64,000 nt of DNA, taken from NCBI GenBank assembly GCA_963741505.1, contig CAVUIJ010000041.1, positions 124,001 through 188,000 of the forward strand, in the 5' to 3' direction. Origin of the DNA: JAKFWF01 sp963741505 (GTDB lineage: Bacteria > Pseudomonadota > Alphaproteobacteria > Rhizobiales > Hyphomicrobiaceae). Positions within the stretch are counted from its first letter, which is position 1. The number at the start of each line of letters is the position of its first letter. The notes below the pieces were generated by a model. The model saw only the letters and a program-made list of their open reading frames with translations. It searched no databases and was not told the DNA's origin. Positions 16,815-28,625 of this stretch are shown here, in pieces. A program made the translations under genes and the position numbers.

Positions 16815-18338
16815 CTACTTCCACTTCATCTCCCAGAACCGCGGCAACTCGTCGGGGTAGGCCTTGAACTCGAGATCCTTGGCGGCGACGTAATAGGTCG
16901 TCAGCGCGTAAAGCGGTACCGTGTAGGCGCGCTCGGCAATCAGGCCGAGCGCCTTCTTGTAGGTTTCCTTGCGCACCGTCGCATCGACCGTGGTGTCGCC
17001 CTTCTCCAGCAGTGCAATGATTTCGGGGTCCTTGGTCACGTCGTCGTCGATACCCTTGAAGTAGACCGATACCGAGGCGGAGACGTCGTTGAGGCTGAAC
17101 GACCCCCAGGTCTGATGGGTAATGGCTGCCTTGTTTGCGCGGTTCTGGTCGCGCATGGCGGCGTACTGCATGAACTTGAGGTTGGCCTTGATGCCGACAG
17201 CCCGCAGGTAGTTGACCATCGCCTCGGTCTGGTTGCGCTCGCGATAGCCGAAGAGATCGACTTCGAAGCCGTCCTTGAAGCCGGCTTCCGCCAGCAGCGC
17301 CTTGGCCTTGGCTGGATCATAAGGGTAGCGCTTGGCGCCCTCGTCGGTGCAACCAAATTGTGATGGAAAGCAGATCGTGTTGATCGGGATGACGCCTTCG
17401 CCGACGAGTTCCTTGGCGATCTTGTCGCGATCGATCGCGTGATTGATCGCCTGTCGCACGCGAATATCGCGCAATGGTGCCGATGGCCCGTCGGGCAGGA
17501 CATTCATCAATAGGAAGACGATGCGCATCGTCGCCCCGGACTTGACGCCGAGATGCGGCACGGTCTTCATCTGGTCGGCCTGTTCGATCGGAACGTTCAT
17601 GATCAGATCGAGCCCGCCGGACAGCATCTCGGCGGCCTGGGTCTGCCGGTCGGGGATCATGCGGACCTCGAGTTTCTCGATCGAGGCCTTCGGCTTCTGC
17701 GAGCCGGCCCAGTAGTCGGCGTGGCGTTCGAGCTTGATCGACTTGCCGATGATGTTCTCGACGACCCTGTAGGGGCCGGTGCCGACCGGTTTCTCGTTCA
17801 TGCCCTTGGGGCCGACCTTGGCGTAGTATTCGTTGGGATGGATGACGACCGGACCGGTCAGGTACTCGATCGCCGCCGGGAACGGCATTTTGGTCTTGAT
17901 CCGGACCTTGAATTTGTCGAGCTTCTCGGCCTTTTCGATCCAGTTGACGTTCTGCTGCGCGGTGACCTTGTTGGCGGCATCGGCAACGAAGTTCAAGGTG
18001 TAGACCACGTCGTCGGCGTCGAACTCCTCGCCGTTGTGGAACTTCACGCCCTGGCGAAGTTCGAGCTCCAGGGTCTTGTCGTCGATCCACTTCCAGGACG
18101 TCGCCAGCTGCGGCTTGTATTCGTTGGTCGCCGGGTCGCGATAGATCAGCGTATCCCAGACGGCATGGCTCATGATGACGCCGAGACGGACGTTGTTGAA
18201 GAAGGGATCGATGTTCTCCAGCACCTGGTCATAGGCGAAGCGAACAGTGTTGTCCTTCTTGGCGGCAAGTGCCGGCGAGGCGGCGATCAGCAGCGCGCTC
18301 AACGCCGCCGCGAACTCAAAACCCGTGCGCTTCGACAT
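16815..18338 (-). CDS. ABC transporter substrate-binding protein, peptide/nickel family (SBP_bac_5)
   Basis: This is a periplasmic binding protein of the OppA/DppA type. The chosen start (MSKRTGFEF) has AAGGG about ten bases before it; an ATG nine bases upstream is possible. A signal peptide ends near PALA-AKK. The conserved domain includes LELELRQGVKFHNGEEFDADDVVYT near residue 80 and GTGPYRV near residue 170. The product is 507 residues. No permease or ATPase gene is beside it, so it must work with a transporter elsewhere or in another role. Its ligand is unknown. Confidence 0.88.
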   Translation of the reverse strand: MSKRTGFEFAAALSALLIAASPALAAKKDNTVRFAYDQVLENIDPFFNNVRLGVIMSHAVWDTLIYRDPATNEYKPQLATSWKWIDDKTLELELRQGVKFHNGEEFDADDVVYTLNFVADAANKVTAQQNVNWIEKAEKLDKFKVRIKTKMPFPAAIEYLTGPVVIHPNEYYAKVGPKGMNEKPVGTGPYRVVENIIGKSIKLERHADYWAGSQKPKASIEKLEVRMIPDRQTQAAEMLSGGLDLIMNVPIEQADQMKTVPHLGVKSGATMRIVFLLMNVLPDGPSAPLRDIRVRQAINHAIDRDKIAKELVGEGVIPINTICFPSQFGCTDEGAKRYPYDPAKAKALLAEAGFKDGFEVDLFGYRERNQTEAMVNYLRAVGIKANLKFMQYAAMRDQNRANKAAITHQTWGSFSLNDVSASVSVYFKGIDDDVTKDPEIIALLEKGDTTVDATVRKETYKKALGLIAERAYTVPLYALTTYYVAAKDLEFKAYPDELPRFWEMKWK

Positions 18339-18434
18339 GCTCGTCATTCCCTTGTTCGACGGTTGTGCTTGCTTCGAATGCAATCCAGCACTACGCAATG
18401 CCGTCGCGTCAACTGCGTTCGTGCAATCGGGCAA

Positions 18435-18767
18435 TCAGGACGCAGGTTGCCGCGGCTCGGCATAGTTGAAGCCGGTGCCGACCGCGACCACCTCCAGCGC
18501 CCCCGACGTGATCATCGGATGCGATACCCGGATCGCCAGCACGCCGTCGTAGCCCTTGGCGCGGGCGCGCTCGGACAGGATCTCGAAACAGCGCTCGATG
18601 GTCTTGTCGAGGATGAACTCGTAGCGGGTCATGTTGCCGCCGAGCGTGTTGGTGATCGCCTCGCGCATGTCGCGGATGATATTGGCGCCGGCGACGGCAG
18701 AAGCGAACACCAGCTCGCCGTGGCGCACCGGTGTCGTGCCGATGGTCTCGGTGGTCACCAGCAGCAT
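18435..18767 (-). CDS. YbjQ/UPF0145 family protein
   Basis: The 110-residue protein fits the YbjQ (heavy-metal-binding-like, UPF0145) family: an N-terminal TTETIGTTPVRHGELVFASAV, a central AITNTLGGNMTRYEFIL and a C-terminal VSHPMITSGALEVVAVGTG. Such proteins form small oligomers of unclear function. GGGGAG stands seven bases before the ATG and overlaps the end of the upstream exported protein, so the two are likely translated together. Confidence 0.8.
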   Translation of the reverse strand: MLLVTTETIGTTPVRHGELVFASAVAGANIIRDMREAITNTLGGNMTRYEFILDKTIERCFEILSERARAKGYDGVLAIRVSHPMITSGALEVVAVGTGFNYAEPRQPAS

Positions 18768-18770
18768 CTT

Positions 18771-20612
18771 TCATCTCCCCATCGAGGCCGGCATACGATG
18801 GCGACGGCCACCGAACAGCAATCGCCTGAGCAGCAGCAGCACGATGACGGTGAACAGCATCAGCACGCCGACGGCTTCGGGGTGCTTCTCCCACAGAAGC
18901 TGCGGATTGATCTTCCGGTTCCAAGCGAGATCGAAGTCCTGTGCGATCGAGCCGGGATCGAGCGTCGAGGTCGAGCGCAGCATCATCGTCACCGCCGCCA
19001 ACTGGTCATGGCTGGTCAGGATGGCGTTGCGCACCCGCTCGGAGCCGAGCGCTGCCATCTTCACCGGGTTCTGCGCGACCGCACGCAGCACACGCTGGCC
19101 GGCGGTCTTCTCGAGGCCCGTGAGGTAGCCCGACAGCGTCTCCAGTTCTGGTTCGGCGAGGCCACGGCCAAGCGCCCTCAGCTCGCTGTCGTCGAGGTCG
19201 AACAGCACGTCGCGGGCGCTGCGCTTGATGCCGGCAAGACGTGTGGTCGCGAGCCGGTCGCCAAGGCCCAGCAGCCGTGTCAATCCGGCCGTGCTGAAAT
19301 TCTCTGGCGGGCTGCGGCGATGGATCTCGAACTCGACCACTCTCGGCAGCGCGTTGCCGGCTAGCGCCGACCACTTGAGCGCGGTCTCGAGTGACCGGCT
19401 TTCGCGGGCGATATCAATGGCGAGCGGCGAGACTACATTGATTGCCTGATGCAGCGTCCCGTCAGCGAGCCGCTTCATGACGCCTGCCTCGCCCTCGGCC
19501 GCGAGCACCAGCGCCACCACCTCGTCGACACGGGCGAGGCTGTCGGGCTTCTGCGCGTCGAGGAAGCTGCGGAACGCCTCGTGCCGGTCGGCGAGATCCA
19601 GCACCTTGACATGGGCGCGGCGGAATTCCTGCCAGATATCGACGACCCGTTCGGCAGTCTTGCCGGCGATCTCCTTGGTGTGCTCGCCGATCTGCTCCTG
19701 AATGGTCTTCGCGAGTTCGACGCGGACCTTGTCCTTGGTGTCCGCCGATTTCATCTCGGTGGCGATGATCGGCAGCACACCGTAGCGGAAATCCCAGATG
19801 TCCTTGGCGATCAGCACCACGCCCACGCCGCCGGCGACGACCGCGACCAGCCGGCCGACGAGCGCGCCGACGATCCTTTGGCCGATCCGGCTCGCCATGT
19901 TCGACAGCTGCCGGCGAACGAGCAGAACGACGGCGCCGGCAATGCCCTCGCTGCCCTCCGCCAGCACGGCGCCGGTCGAGACCGCGGCGCTGCCCTTGCC
20001 GGGCTCGATTCTGAACTCGCGGCCGGCGTTGCTTGCGACCACGCCGGCGACGGTACGGCCATAGCGTGGGCCGAGGAATGTCTTCATGCATTGCAGCGCC
20101 GGCTCGCCGGCATCGACGGTGCCGAGTTCGATCGCCTTTCCGAGCTCGAGGCCGACACCGTTGGCGAGTGCCTCCAGCGCCACCTTCAGCTGCTCGGACT
20201 TGTAGACCCGCTCGGCAACCGCGGTCGCAAGCTCGGCGGCCTTTTCCTTGTAGGCCAGCGATTGCAGCAGGTTGGCCCAACTGGTCTCGTCCTTGACCTC
20301 GCCCATGGCCTGATCGACGCGTTTGTCGAGGATGTCGTCGAGATTGAGCTTGCGCCATTCGTTGGCGACCACCGCCTTGTAATCGACCGAGTCAAGGCTG
20401 CGGGCGAGGGATTTCGCGGTCAAGGTCTCGATTGCGGCCTTGAAGCCGGCTTCATCGCGTGCCTGGCAGGCTTCGTAGTCGCCCCGCGATATCGCTATGC
20501 TATCGGCCGGAGTCGCTGCGAACGCCGGCACAACCTGACCGGCACCAACGGCGACGCAAGCCAAGCCCGCGATACCGGCACGGACGCCCGGCCATGTCAG
20601 CGCTTTCCGCAC
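18771..20612 (-). CDS. Large exported protein of unknown function
   Basis: I do not recognise this 613-residue protein. The GTG start at 20612 is chosen because AGGGGA stands six bases before it; a TTG at 20630 is an alternative. A signal peptide or anchor occupies the first ~35 residues, ending near AFA-ATP. A Gly/Val/Ala-rich hydrophobic segment lies near residues 250-275. A final hydrophobic segment (VLMLFTVIVLLLLRRLLFGG) near the C-terminus is followed by basic residues. The middle is largely helical. It appears to be a membrane-bound periplasmic protein in an operon with the YbjQ protein. Confidence 0.75.
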   Translation of the reverse strand: MRKALTWPGVRAGIAGLACVAVGAGQVVPAFAATPADSIAISRGDYEACQARDEAGFKAAIETLTAKSLARSLDSVDYKAVVANEWRKLNLDDILDKRVDQAMGEVKDETSWANLLQSLAYKEKAAELATAVAERVYKSEQLKVALEALANGVGLELGKAIELGTVDAGEPALQCMKTFLGPRYGRTVAGVVASNAGREFRIEPGKGSAAVSTGAVLAEGSEGIAGAVVLLVRRQLSNMASRIGQRIVGALVGRLVAVVAGGVGVVLIAKDIWDFRYGVLPIIATEMKSADTKDKVRVELAKTIQEQIGEHTKEIAGKTAERVVDIWQEFRRAHVKVLDLADRHEAFRSFLDAQKPDSLARVDEVVALVLAAEGEAGVMKRLADGTLHQAINVVSPLAIDIARESRSLETALKWSALAGNALPRVVEFEIHRRSPPENFSTAGLTRLLGLGDRLATTRLAGIKRSARDVLFDLDDSELRALGRGLAEPELETLSGYLTGLEKTAGQRVLRAVAQNPVKMAALGSERVRNAILTSHDQLAAVTMMLRSTSTLDPGSIAQDFDLAWNRKINPQLLWEKHPEAVGVLMLFTVIVLLLLRRLLFGGRRHRMPASMGR

Positions 20613-20748
20613 GCACGATCCCCTATGCAACCCGGGTCGCCTTTCGATCGCCGATCTACTCAGCCCGACATTTACTATAGTCGCTCGTTTGCGATCGAAC
20701 AGTGGCGAGTGCCCCTGCCGATCACAATAGCGGCTATCGGTAGCAGAG

Positions 20749-21414
20749 CTATTTCAATCCAATGTCGACGGTCATCATCGCCTTCAGGATCTGGTCGGGG
20801 CTGAAGCCGCGAGGTCGTTCGGGGGCGGTGGCGCGGTCGCGGATCAAGGTGCCGGCGTTGCGCTTGTCGATCATAACGGAGCCGGCGTCGTTGCGCACGT
20901 CGATCGAGCCGGACAGGACGATAATGCCGGTGGCGCTGTCGACCGGGCCGCTCCACATGTCGGTGCCGCGGACCGAGATCACCGCCACCGGCGTGCGCAT
21001 CTCGACCCGCTTGTCGGGCGCCTTTTGCGGCTTCGAAGCGATGAGACGTGCGGCGCCGGACTCGAGATCGAGCAAGAGTGCACCGGCAGTGCGACCGTGC
21101 TCGGGCCGCCAGTCCTCGATGGTGACGATGCCGTTCTCACCCAATACCAGCCGGCTGCCATCCTTGAACGACAGCGCGACCCGTGCGTCGTTGCGCGTCA
21201 ACAGCCGGTCGTAGCGCAGCAGCCACTGGCCATGGTTGAGCTTCTCGATACGGCCGCCCCGTTCAAGGACGACCTCGCCCTGCAACTGCTCGACCATGGC
21301 GATCTGCCGATCGTCGGCGGCAAGGCTGTAATCGGGGGCAAGTCCGGCCAGATGGGCCGTCAGGGCGAAGGTCCCCGCGAGCAGTGTTTGACGGGGTAGT
21401 TGCGCGATCATCAT
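20749..21414 (-). CDS. Exported FecR-domain protein
   Basis: The 221-residue protein starts at the first of two adjacent ATGs, nine bases after GGGAG. It has an N-terminal hydrophobic signal and a FecR domain: GEVVLERGG, an NDARVALSFKDGSRLVLGENG segment, and the typical VEMRTPVAVISVRGTDMW region. FecR domains in signalling proteins control ECF sigma factors. Here no sigma factor is adjacent and there is no N-terminal anti-sigma part, so this is more likely a stand-alone periplasmic FecR protein. Confidence 0.82.
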   Translation of the reverse strand: MMIAQLPRQTLLAGTFALTAHLAGLAPDYSLAADDRQIAMVEQLQGEVVLERGGRIEKLNHGQWLLRYDRLLTRNDARVALSFKDGSRLVLGENGIVTIEDWRPEHGRTAGALLLDLESGAARLIASKPQKAPDKRVEMRTPVAVISVRGTDMWSGPVDSATGIIVLSGSIDVRNDAGSVMIDKRNAGTLIRDRATAPERPRGFSPDQILKAMMTVDIGLK

Positions 21415-21490
21415 CGATAACGGCTCCCGTAGAACGGTCCGCCGGCATACGCCTGAGCGAATCGGGTTGCGAGAACGCCACACTTATTCG

Positions 21491-21520
21491 TTGATCTCAG
21501 CCAACAGGGGCGGATATATG
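21491..21520 (+). promoter_or_regulatory. Possible promoter of tRNA-Leu
   Basis: TTGATC (21491-21496), an 18-base spacer and TATATG (21515-21520) lie 66 bases before the mature tRNA end. Both boxes are four- or five-of-six matches. Confidence 0.4.
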
Positions 21521-21585
21521 TCGGCCCGAACCTTTCTGCGAAAGGCGGTTCAACGAAGGCGGCCATCGTCGTGGTGGCGGCCCCT

Positions 21586-21670
21586 GCGGGCGTGGCGGAA
21601 CTGGTAGACGCACTGGATTTAGGTTCCAGCGACGCAAGTCGTGGGGGTTCAAGTCCCTTCGCCCGCACCA
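21586..21670 (+). tRNA. tRNA-Leu (anticodon UAG)
   Basis: The 85-base gene has an acceptor stem GCGGGCG (21586-21592) pairing with CGCCCGC (21660-21666), an A discriminator and an encoded CCA. The anticodon stem-loop CTGGA-TTTAGGT-TCCAG puts TAG at 21620-21622. The long variable arm expected of a class II tRNA is present, and the T-arm GGGTTCAAGTCCC is canonical. It reads CUN leucine codons. Confidence 0.97.
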
Positions 21671-21774
21671 ACTATCGAGCCTTTCGCAGGCGGAGTGGCT
21701 AGATATTATTGCAGCGTCCGGACGGATTGCCGGGCGGCGAACCGCGAAACAGTCGAAAACAGGTCTCTAAAGTC

Positions 21775-23127
21775 ATGCAGGTCGATGTAACGAAGTCGGA
21801 CGGGTTGATGCGTCAGCTCAAGGTGGTTGTGCCCGCGGCTGAACTTAATCAGCGTTTTTCGGCGCGCATCGACGAGGTCAAGGACCAGGTCCAGATCAAG
21901 GGCTTCCGCAAGGGCAAGGTCCCGGTCAGCCACATCAAGAAGGTGTATGGCCGATCGCTCATGGTCGAAGTCATGCAGGCAGCAGTCGAGGAGACCAGCC
22001 GCAAGGCGATGGTCGATCGCAACGAGCGCCCGGCGCTGCAGCCGAAAATCGAGCTGCCGGAGGACTCTGCCGAAATCGAGAAGGTAATCGATGGCAAGGC
22101 CGATCTTGCCTATGGCATGACCTTCGAGGTGCTGCCGAAGATCACGGTCGCCGACTTCTCCAATTTGAAGCTCGAGCGCGTGGTCGCCGACGTCGAGGAT
22201 AGCGCAGTCGACAAGGCGGTCAGCGATCTGGTCGACCGCAGCACCAGCTACGAGACGGTGGCCGATCGTGCGGCCGGCGACGGCGATCGCATCACCATGG
22301 ATTTTGTCGGCAAGATCGACGGCGAGGCATTCGAGGGCGGCACTGGCGAGGGCGTAACGCTGGTGGTCGGCCAGGGCGGCTTCATTCCCGGTTTTGAGGA
22401 AGGTCTCAAAGGTGCCAAGGCCGGCGACGAGCGCGCCGTCACGGCGACGTTTCCCGCCGAGTACGGCGCCAAGCACTTGGCCGGCAAGGTCGCGGTGTTC
22501 GATGTCAAAGTGGCTGAGGTCGCGGCGCCGAAGAAGCCTGAGGTTGATGACGAGTTCGCCAAGACGCTGGGCGCTCCGGATCTCGCCAAGCTGCGTGAGA
22601 TGGTGAAGGCCCAGCTGCAGGCCGAGCATGAGCGGGTCACCCGCGCCCGGCTGAAGCGCCAACTGCTCGACGAGCTTGAAAAATCTCACGATTTCGCGCT
22701 GCCGCCGTCGCTCGTGGACAGCGAGTTCGAGAGCGTGTGGAATGAGGTCACGGCCGGCATGAAGAGCCAAGAAAAGACCTTCGAGAGCGAAGGCAAGACG
22801 GAAGAGAGCGCGAAGGCGGAATACCGCAAGATTGCCGAGCGCCGGGTCCGTCTTGGCCTCATCATCGGCGAAGTCGGCGAGGCCAACAAGATCCAGGTGA
22901 CGCAGGACGAGATGCGCATGGCGCTGATGGAGCAGGCGCGCCGCTTCCCCGGCCAGGAGAAGTTCGTCTACGAGTATTACGAGAAGACGCCTGGAGCAGT
23001 AGCCCAGCTTAGGGCACCGATCTTCGAGGACAAGGTGGTCGATCACATTGTCGGACTGGCAAAGCCGACCGACCGCAAAGTGACGCGCGAGGAACTGTTC
23101 AAGCCACTTAGCGACGAGGTCGAATAA
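21775..23127 (+). CDS. tig: Trigger factor, ribosome-associated chaperone
   Basis: Trigger factor binds L23 and shields nascent chains. The ribosome-binding signature GFRKGKVP is at residues 43-50. A peptidyl-prolyl isomerase (FKBP-like) domain follows, with GDRITMDFVGKIDGEAFEGG and GFIPGFEEGLKGAKAGDER near residues 165-225. The helical C-terminal domain completes 450 residues. The ATG at 21775 gives the family N-terminus MQVDVTKSDG. The gene stands before clpP, clpX and lon, the usual proteostasis block. Confidence 0.97.
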   Translation: MQVDVTKSDGLMRQLKVVVPAAELNQRFSARIDEVKDQVQIKGFRKGKVPVSHIKKVYGRSLMVEVMQAAVEETSRKAMVDRNERPALQPKIELPEDSAEIEKVIDGKADLAYGMTFEVLPKITVADFSNLKLERVVADVEDSAVDKAVSDLVDRSTSYETVADRAAGDGDRITMDFVGKIDGEAFEGGTGEGVTLVVGQGGFIPGFEEGLKGAKAGDERAVTATFPAEYGAKHLAGKVAVFDVKVAEVAAPKKPEVDDEFAKTLGAPDLAKLREMVKAQLQAEHERVTRARLKRQLLDELEKSHDFALPPSLVDSEFESVWNEVTAGMKSQEKTFESEGKTEESAKAEYRKIAERRVRLGLIIGEVGEANKIQVTQDEMRMALMEQARRFPGQEKFVYEYYEKTPGAVAQLRAPIFEDKVVDHIVGLAKPTDRKVTREELFKPLSDEVE

Positions 23128-23144
23128 GTCCTTCTGCCGCCGCA

Positions 23145-23179
23145 GGGCCGCACTATGAGCAACAATGCACGTGCGGCCC
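23145..23179 (+). terminator. Hairpin after tig
   Basis: GGGCCGCAC (23145-23153) and GTGCGGCCC (23171-23179) form a nine-base-pair stem with a 17-base loop, 18 bases after the tig stop. It is followed by CTTGAATT rather than a clear T-run, so termination may be partial. Confidence 0.5.
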
Positions 23180-23320
23180 CTTGAATTGTGCTGCTGAGCG
23201 GCGGACATATGCGTCATGTCGATTCCGCGCGGATCGGCCGATGCCACCGACCGGCTGGAATGTCGCGAAGTGGTCAGATCTTGCGCCGGCCGTTACCCGC
23301 CAATAGGAGCCCTTTTTCTC

Positions 23321-23962
23321 ATGCGCCACGCCCCTTCCGAGATCACGGCCTCGTTCTGGCCGGCCGTCATCGATCCGTCCGACCGCACCGGCCGGGCCTA
23401 TGACCTGCCGTCACGGTTGTTGCAGGAGCGGATCATATTCGCGATCGGCCCGGTCGAAGACCAGATGGCTTCGTCGATCTGCATGCAGCTGCTGTTTCTC
23501 GAGTCTCTCAATCCGAAAAAAGAGATCTCGATGTACATCAATTCGCCTGGCGGCGTAGTGACTGCCGGCATGGCGATCTATGACACCATGCAATTCATCC
23601 GATGCCCGATCGCGACACTGTGTTTCGGCCAAGCGGCGTCGATGGGCTCGCTGCTGTTGACCGCCGGTACCAAGGGCATGCGTTACGCCCTGCCGAACGC
23701 TCGAATCATGGTGCACCAGCCTTCGGGCGGGTTCTCAGGTCAGGCGTCCGATATCGAGCGCCATGCAGAAGACATCATCAAGATGAAGCGGCGTTTGAAT
23801 GAAGTCTACGTGCAGCATACCGGCAAGCCTTATGAGTTGATCGAGCGTACGCTTGATCGGGATTATTTCATGACAGCTGAGCAGTCGGTTGAATTTGGCT
23901 TGATCGACAAGGTTTTGAGCAAGCGCGAAGACTTTGAGGCTACCTCTGACGCCAAATCCTGA
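23321..23962 (+). CDS. clpP: ClpP protease catalytic subunit
   Basis: ClpP forms the tetradecameric peptidase that degrades proteins unfolded by ClpX or ClpA. The ATG at 23321 has TAGGAG about ten bases upstream and gives 213 residues, the family length; an ATG at 23216 would add 35 residues without homology. The catalytic Ser107 lies in GQAASMGSLLL and His132 in MVHQPSGG; the Asp is near LDRDYFM. The N-terminal loop and IDPSDRTGRAYD are typical. clpX follows after 364 bases. Confidence 0.97.
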   Translation: MRHAPSEITASFWPAVIDPSDRTGRAYDLPSRLLQERIIFAIGPVEDQMASSICMQLLFLESLNPKKEISMYINSPGGVVTAGMAIYDTMQFIRCPIATLCFGQAASMGSLLLTAGTKGMRYALPNARIMVHQPSGGFSGQASDIERHAEDIIKMKRRLNEVYVQHTGKPYELIERTLDRDYFMTAEQSVEFGLIDKVLSKREDFEATSDAKS

Positions 23963-24326
23963 GCGCCAATAACGCAACTGGTCTATCTTTGATCTTGAAC
24001 GTTGGCAAACCGAGCAAGTAATAGTCCTTTTCAAGCGCTGTTCGACCCCGTCAATTCGGCCCAGGTATGGCTTGGCATGGCCGATGCAGAGAGTGATCCC
24101 GCGCCGACTGCGGGGCAAGTGTCACACAGTTGTCGAAATCACGGCATCCATACCCTTAGTCGCGATAGGGAGTTGTTAATCCAATCTTGATCACACCGCC
24201 GTTAGCGTGCTCAGATTGCAGTAGTGTTGTTGAGTGTCAGGCACGCGAAGAACAAGCCGGAAACGTTTACGAGGCAGGCTGGACACCAGGCAGGATGCCG
24301 TGTTCGCCCGAGGGTGAGAGAACCGA
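23963..24326 (+). other. Non-coding gap between clpP and clpX
   Basis: No gene is supported in these 364 bases. A short CCCGC/GCGGG hairpin (24098-24114) is too weak to call a terminator, and no convincing promoter was found, although clpX very likely has its own here. Confidence 0.5.
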
Positions 24327-25580
24327 ATGGCACAACAGGAAAAGAACACCCTCTACTGCTCCTTCTGCGGCAAGAGCCAGCATGAAGTGCGCAAGCTGAT
24401 CGCCGGCCCAACCGTGTTCATCTGTGATGAATGCGTCGAGCTGTGCATGGACATCATCCGCGAGGAGAACAAGAACACCCTGGTCAAGTCGCGTGATGGC
24501 GTGCCTTCGCCGCAGGAGATCAAGGCGGTTCTCGACAGCTACGTGATCGGTCAAGACCATGCCAAGCGGGTGCTCTCGGTCGCCGTCCACAACCACTACA
24601 AGCGCCTCAACCACGCGACCAAGAACAACGACGTCGAACTCGCCAAGTCGAACATCCTGCTAGCTGGCCCAACTGGTTGTGGCAAAACCCTGCTCGCCCA
24701 GACGCTGGCCCGCATCCTCGATGTGCCGTTCACCATGGCCGACGCGACAACGCTGACCGAGGCCGGTTACGTTGGCGAGGACGTCGAAAATATCATCCTG
24801 AAACTGCTGCAGAATGCCGACTACAACGTCGAACGGGCGCAGCGCGGCATCGTCTATATCGACGAAGTCGACAAGATCAGCCGCAAGTCCGACAACCCCT
24901 CGATCACCCGCGACGTATCGGGCGAGGGCGTGCAGCAGGCGCTGCTCAAGATCATGGAGGGCACGGTTGCCAGTGTGCCGCCGCAGGGTGGCCGCAAGCA
25001 TCCGCAGCAGGAGTTCCTGCAAGTCGATACGACCAACATCCTGTTCATCTGCGGCGGCGCTTTCGCTGGCCTCGAGAAGATCATCTCGCGGCGTGGCAAG
25101 GGCTCGTCGATCGGCTTCGGCGCTGCCGTGATCGGCCCTGACGAGCGACGCACCGGCGAGATCCTGCGCCAGGTCGAGCCGGAGGATCTGCTCAAGTTCG
25201 GCCTGATCCCTGAGTTCATCGGCCGACTGCCGGTCATCGCGACGCTGGAGGACCTGTCCGAGTCGGCGCTGATGCAGATCCTGAGCGAGCCGAAGAATGC
25301 CCTCGTAAAACAGTACCAGCGCCTGTTTGAGATGGAAGACGTCAAGCTCACCATCACCCAGGACGCGCTGAAGGCGATCGCGCGCCGCGCCATCGAGCGC
25401 AAGACCGGAGCGCGCGGTTTGCGCTCGATCATGGAAGCGATCCTGCTCGATACTATGTTCGATCTTCCGAGTCTGAAGGGGGTTGAAGAAGTGGTGATTG
25501 GTCCGGAAGTCGTCGATGGCGGCGCCAAGCCTTTGCGTATCTACTCGGATCGGGCGGAGGAGAAGGGCTCGACTGCCTGA
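24327..25580 (+). CDS. clpX: ClpX ATPase subunit of the Clp protease
   Basis: ClpX unfolds tagged proteins and feeds them to ClpP. The N-terminal zinc-binding domain has Cys11, Cys14, Cys33 and Cys36 (CSFC and CDEC). The AAA+ domain has the Walker A GPTGCGKT, the Walker B IVYIDEVDKI and the IGF loop in GSSIGFGA that grips ClpP. The 417-residue length is normal. The start has GAGGGTGAGAG upstream. Confidence 0.98.
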   Translation: MAQQEKNTLYCSFCGKSQHEVRKLIAGPTVFICDECVELCMDIIREENKNTLVKSRDGVPSPQEIKAVLDSYVIGQDHAKRVLSVAVHNHYKRLNHATKNNDVELAKSNILLAGPTGCGKTLLAQTLARILDVPFTMADATTLTEAGYVGEDVENIILKLLQNADYNVERAQRGIVYIDEVDKISRKSDNPSITRDVSGEGVQQALLKIMEGTVASVPPQGGRKHPQQEFLQVDTTNILFICGGAFAGLEKIISRRGKGSSIGFGAAVIGPDERRTGEILRQVEPEDLLKFGLIPEFIGRLPVIATLEDLSESALMQILSEPKNALVKQYQRLFEMEDVKLTITQDALKAIARRAIERKTGARGLRSIMEAILLDTMFDLPSLKGVEEVVIGPEVVDGGAKPLRIYSDRAEEKGSTA

Positions 25581-25915
25581 CGCCGGCAGGTTGCCGGCGA
25601 ACCGGCCGTGGTCGCGAGGCTACACGCGACTGTTACGAACCGGAGACTTGGAGGCAACGCGCTATCTCCCTACATATGCTGCAGTTGAGGGAATAGTTCC
25701 TGAGGCCTGACGGATGAGTGGCGGTCCGCAGGCCAAGTCATAAGAGCGAACTTCGGCTCCAGCCATCGCTGTGGATCCTGCAAGAGCGCTACCGGCATCG
25801 CCTGGGGATTATCCGCGATGGCGGGGCGGGCCTCGATCGACAGATGGTTCGGTTCAACAATGCGTTGCATGATCCGGATAGCCGGTGAAGCGATGCGAAG
25901 AACACGAGAGAACCC
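25581..25915 (+). other. Non-coding gap between clpX and lon
   Basis: These 335 bases hold no supported gene. The one useful signal is the heat-shock-like promoter at 25647-25677, listed separately. Downstream of it lies a leader of roughly 230 bases before the lon ATG, with no obvious riboswitch or hairpin thermometer. Confidence 0.5.
25647..25677 (+). promoter_or_regulatory. Probable sigma-32 (RpoH) heat-shock promoter of lon
   Basis: CTTGGAG (25647-25653), a 14-base spacer and CCCTACATAT (25668-25677) match the CTTG and CCC-AT elements of RpoH promoters at allowed spacing. lon is a classic heat-shock gene. The implied start of transcription is about 230 bases before the ATG, which is rather long. 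Confidence 0.5.
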
Positions 25916-28342
<2,427 letters not shown>

Positions 28343-28368
28343 TCACTCTCGCCACTGAGCGTTCAATC

Positions 28369-28403
28369 GACCTCCGGCCATGACCGGGGGTCTTTTGATT
28401 TTC
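28369..28403 (+). terminator. Terminator of lon
   Basis: GACCTCCGG (28369-28377), loop CCATGA and CCGGGGGTC (28384-28392) pair with one G-U pair, followed by TTTTGATTTTC. It starts 27 bases after the lon stop. Confidence 0.8.
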
Positions 28404-28468
28404 ATCACTTTCCGTCTCGGATTCGTGTTTTTCCCTGTATTTTCGGGCGTTTTTTGCTGTTTTTCCCC

Positions 28469-28497
28469 TTGACGAAGCTGGGGCGAACGCGTTGTTT
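28469..28497 (+). promoter_or_regulatory. Possible promoter of hup
   Basis: TTGACG (28469-28474) and, 17 bases on, TTGTTT (28492-28497). An unusually T-rich stretch of about 70 bases precedes it and could act like an UP element. The -10 match is poor. Confidence 0.3.
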
Positions 28498-28625
28498 GCG
28501 CAGCACTGCTGCACATCCCGCAGCGGGATTGTCCGGGCCGGCCCGGCTTGCAGCGTGATCTGACGAGAAGGCCGGAAGCAAGTCTTGCAGACGTGACCAT
28601 CGCAATCACAACAAGGATGAAGAAA

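Noticed and set aside
24098..24114. Terminator between clpP and clpX
   Set aside because: The stem is only five base pairs and no T-run follows.
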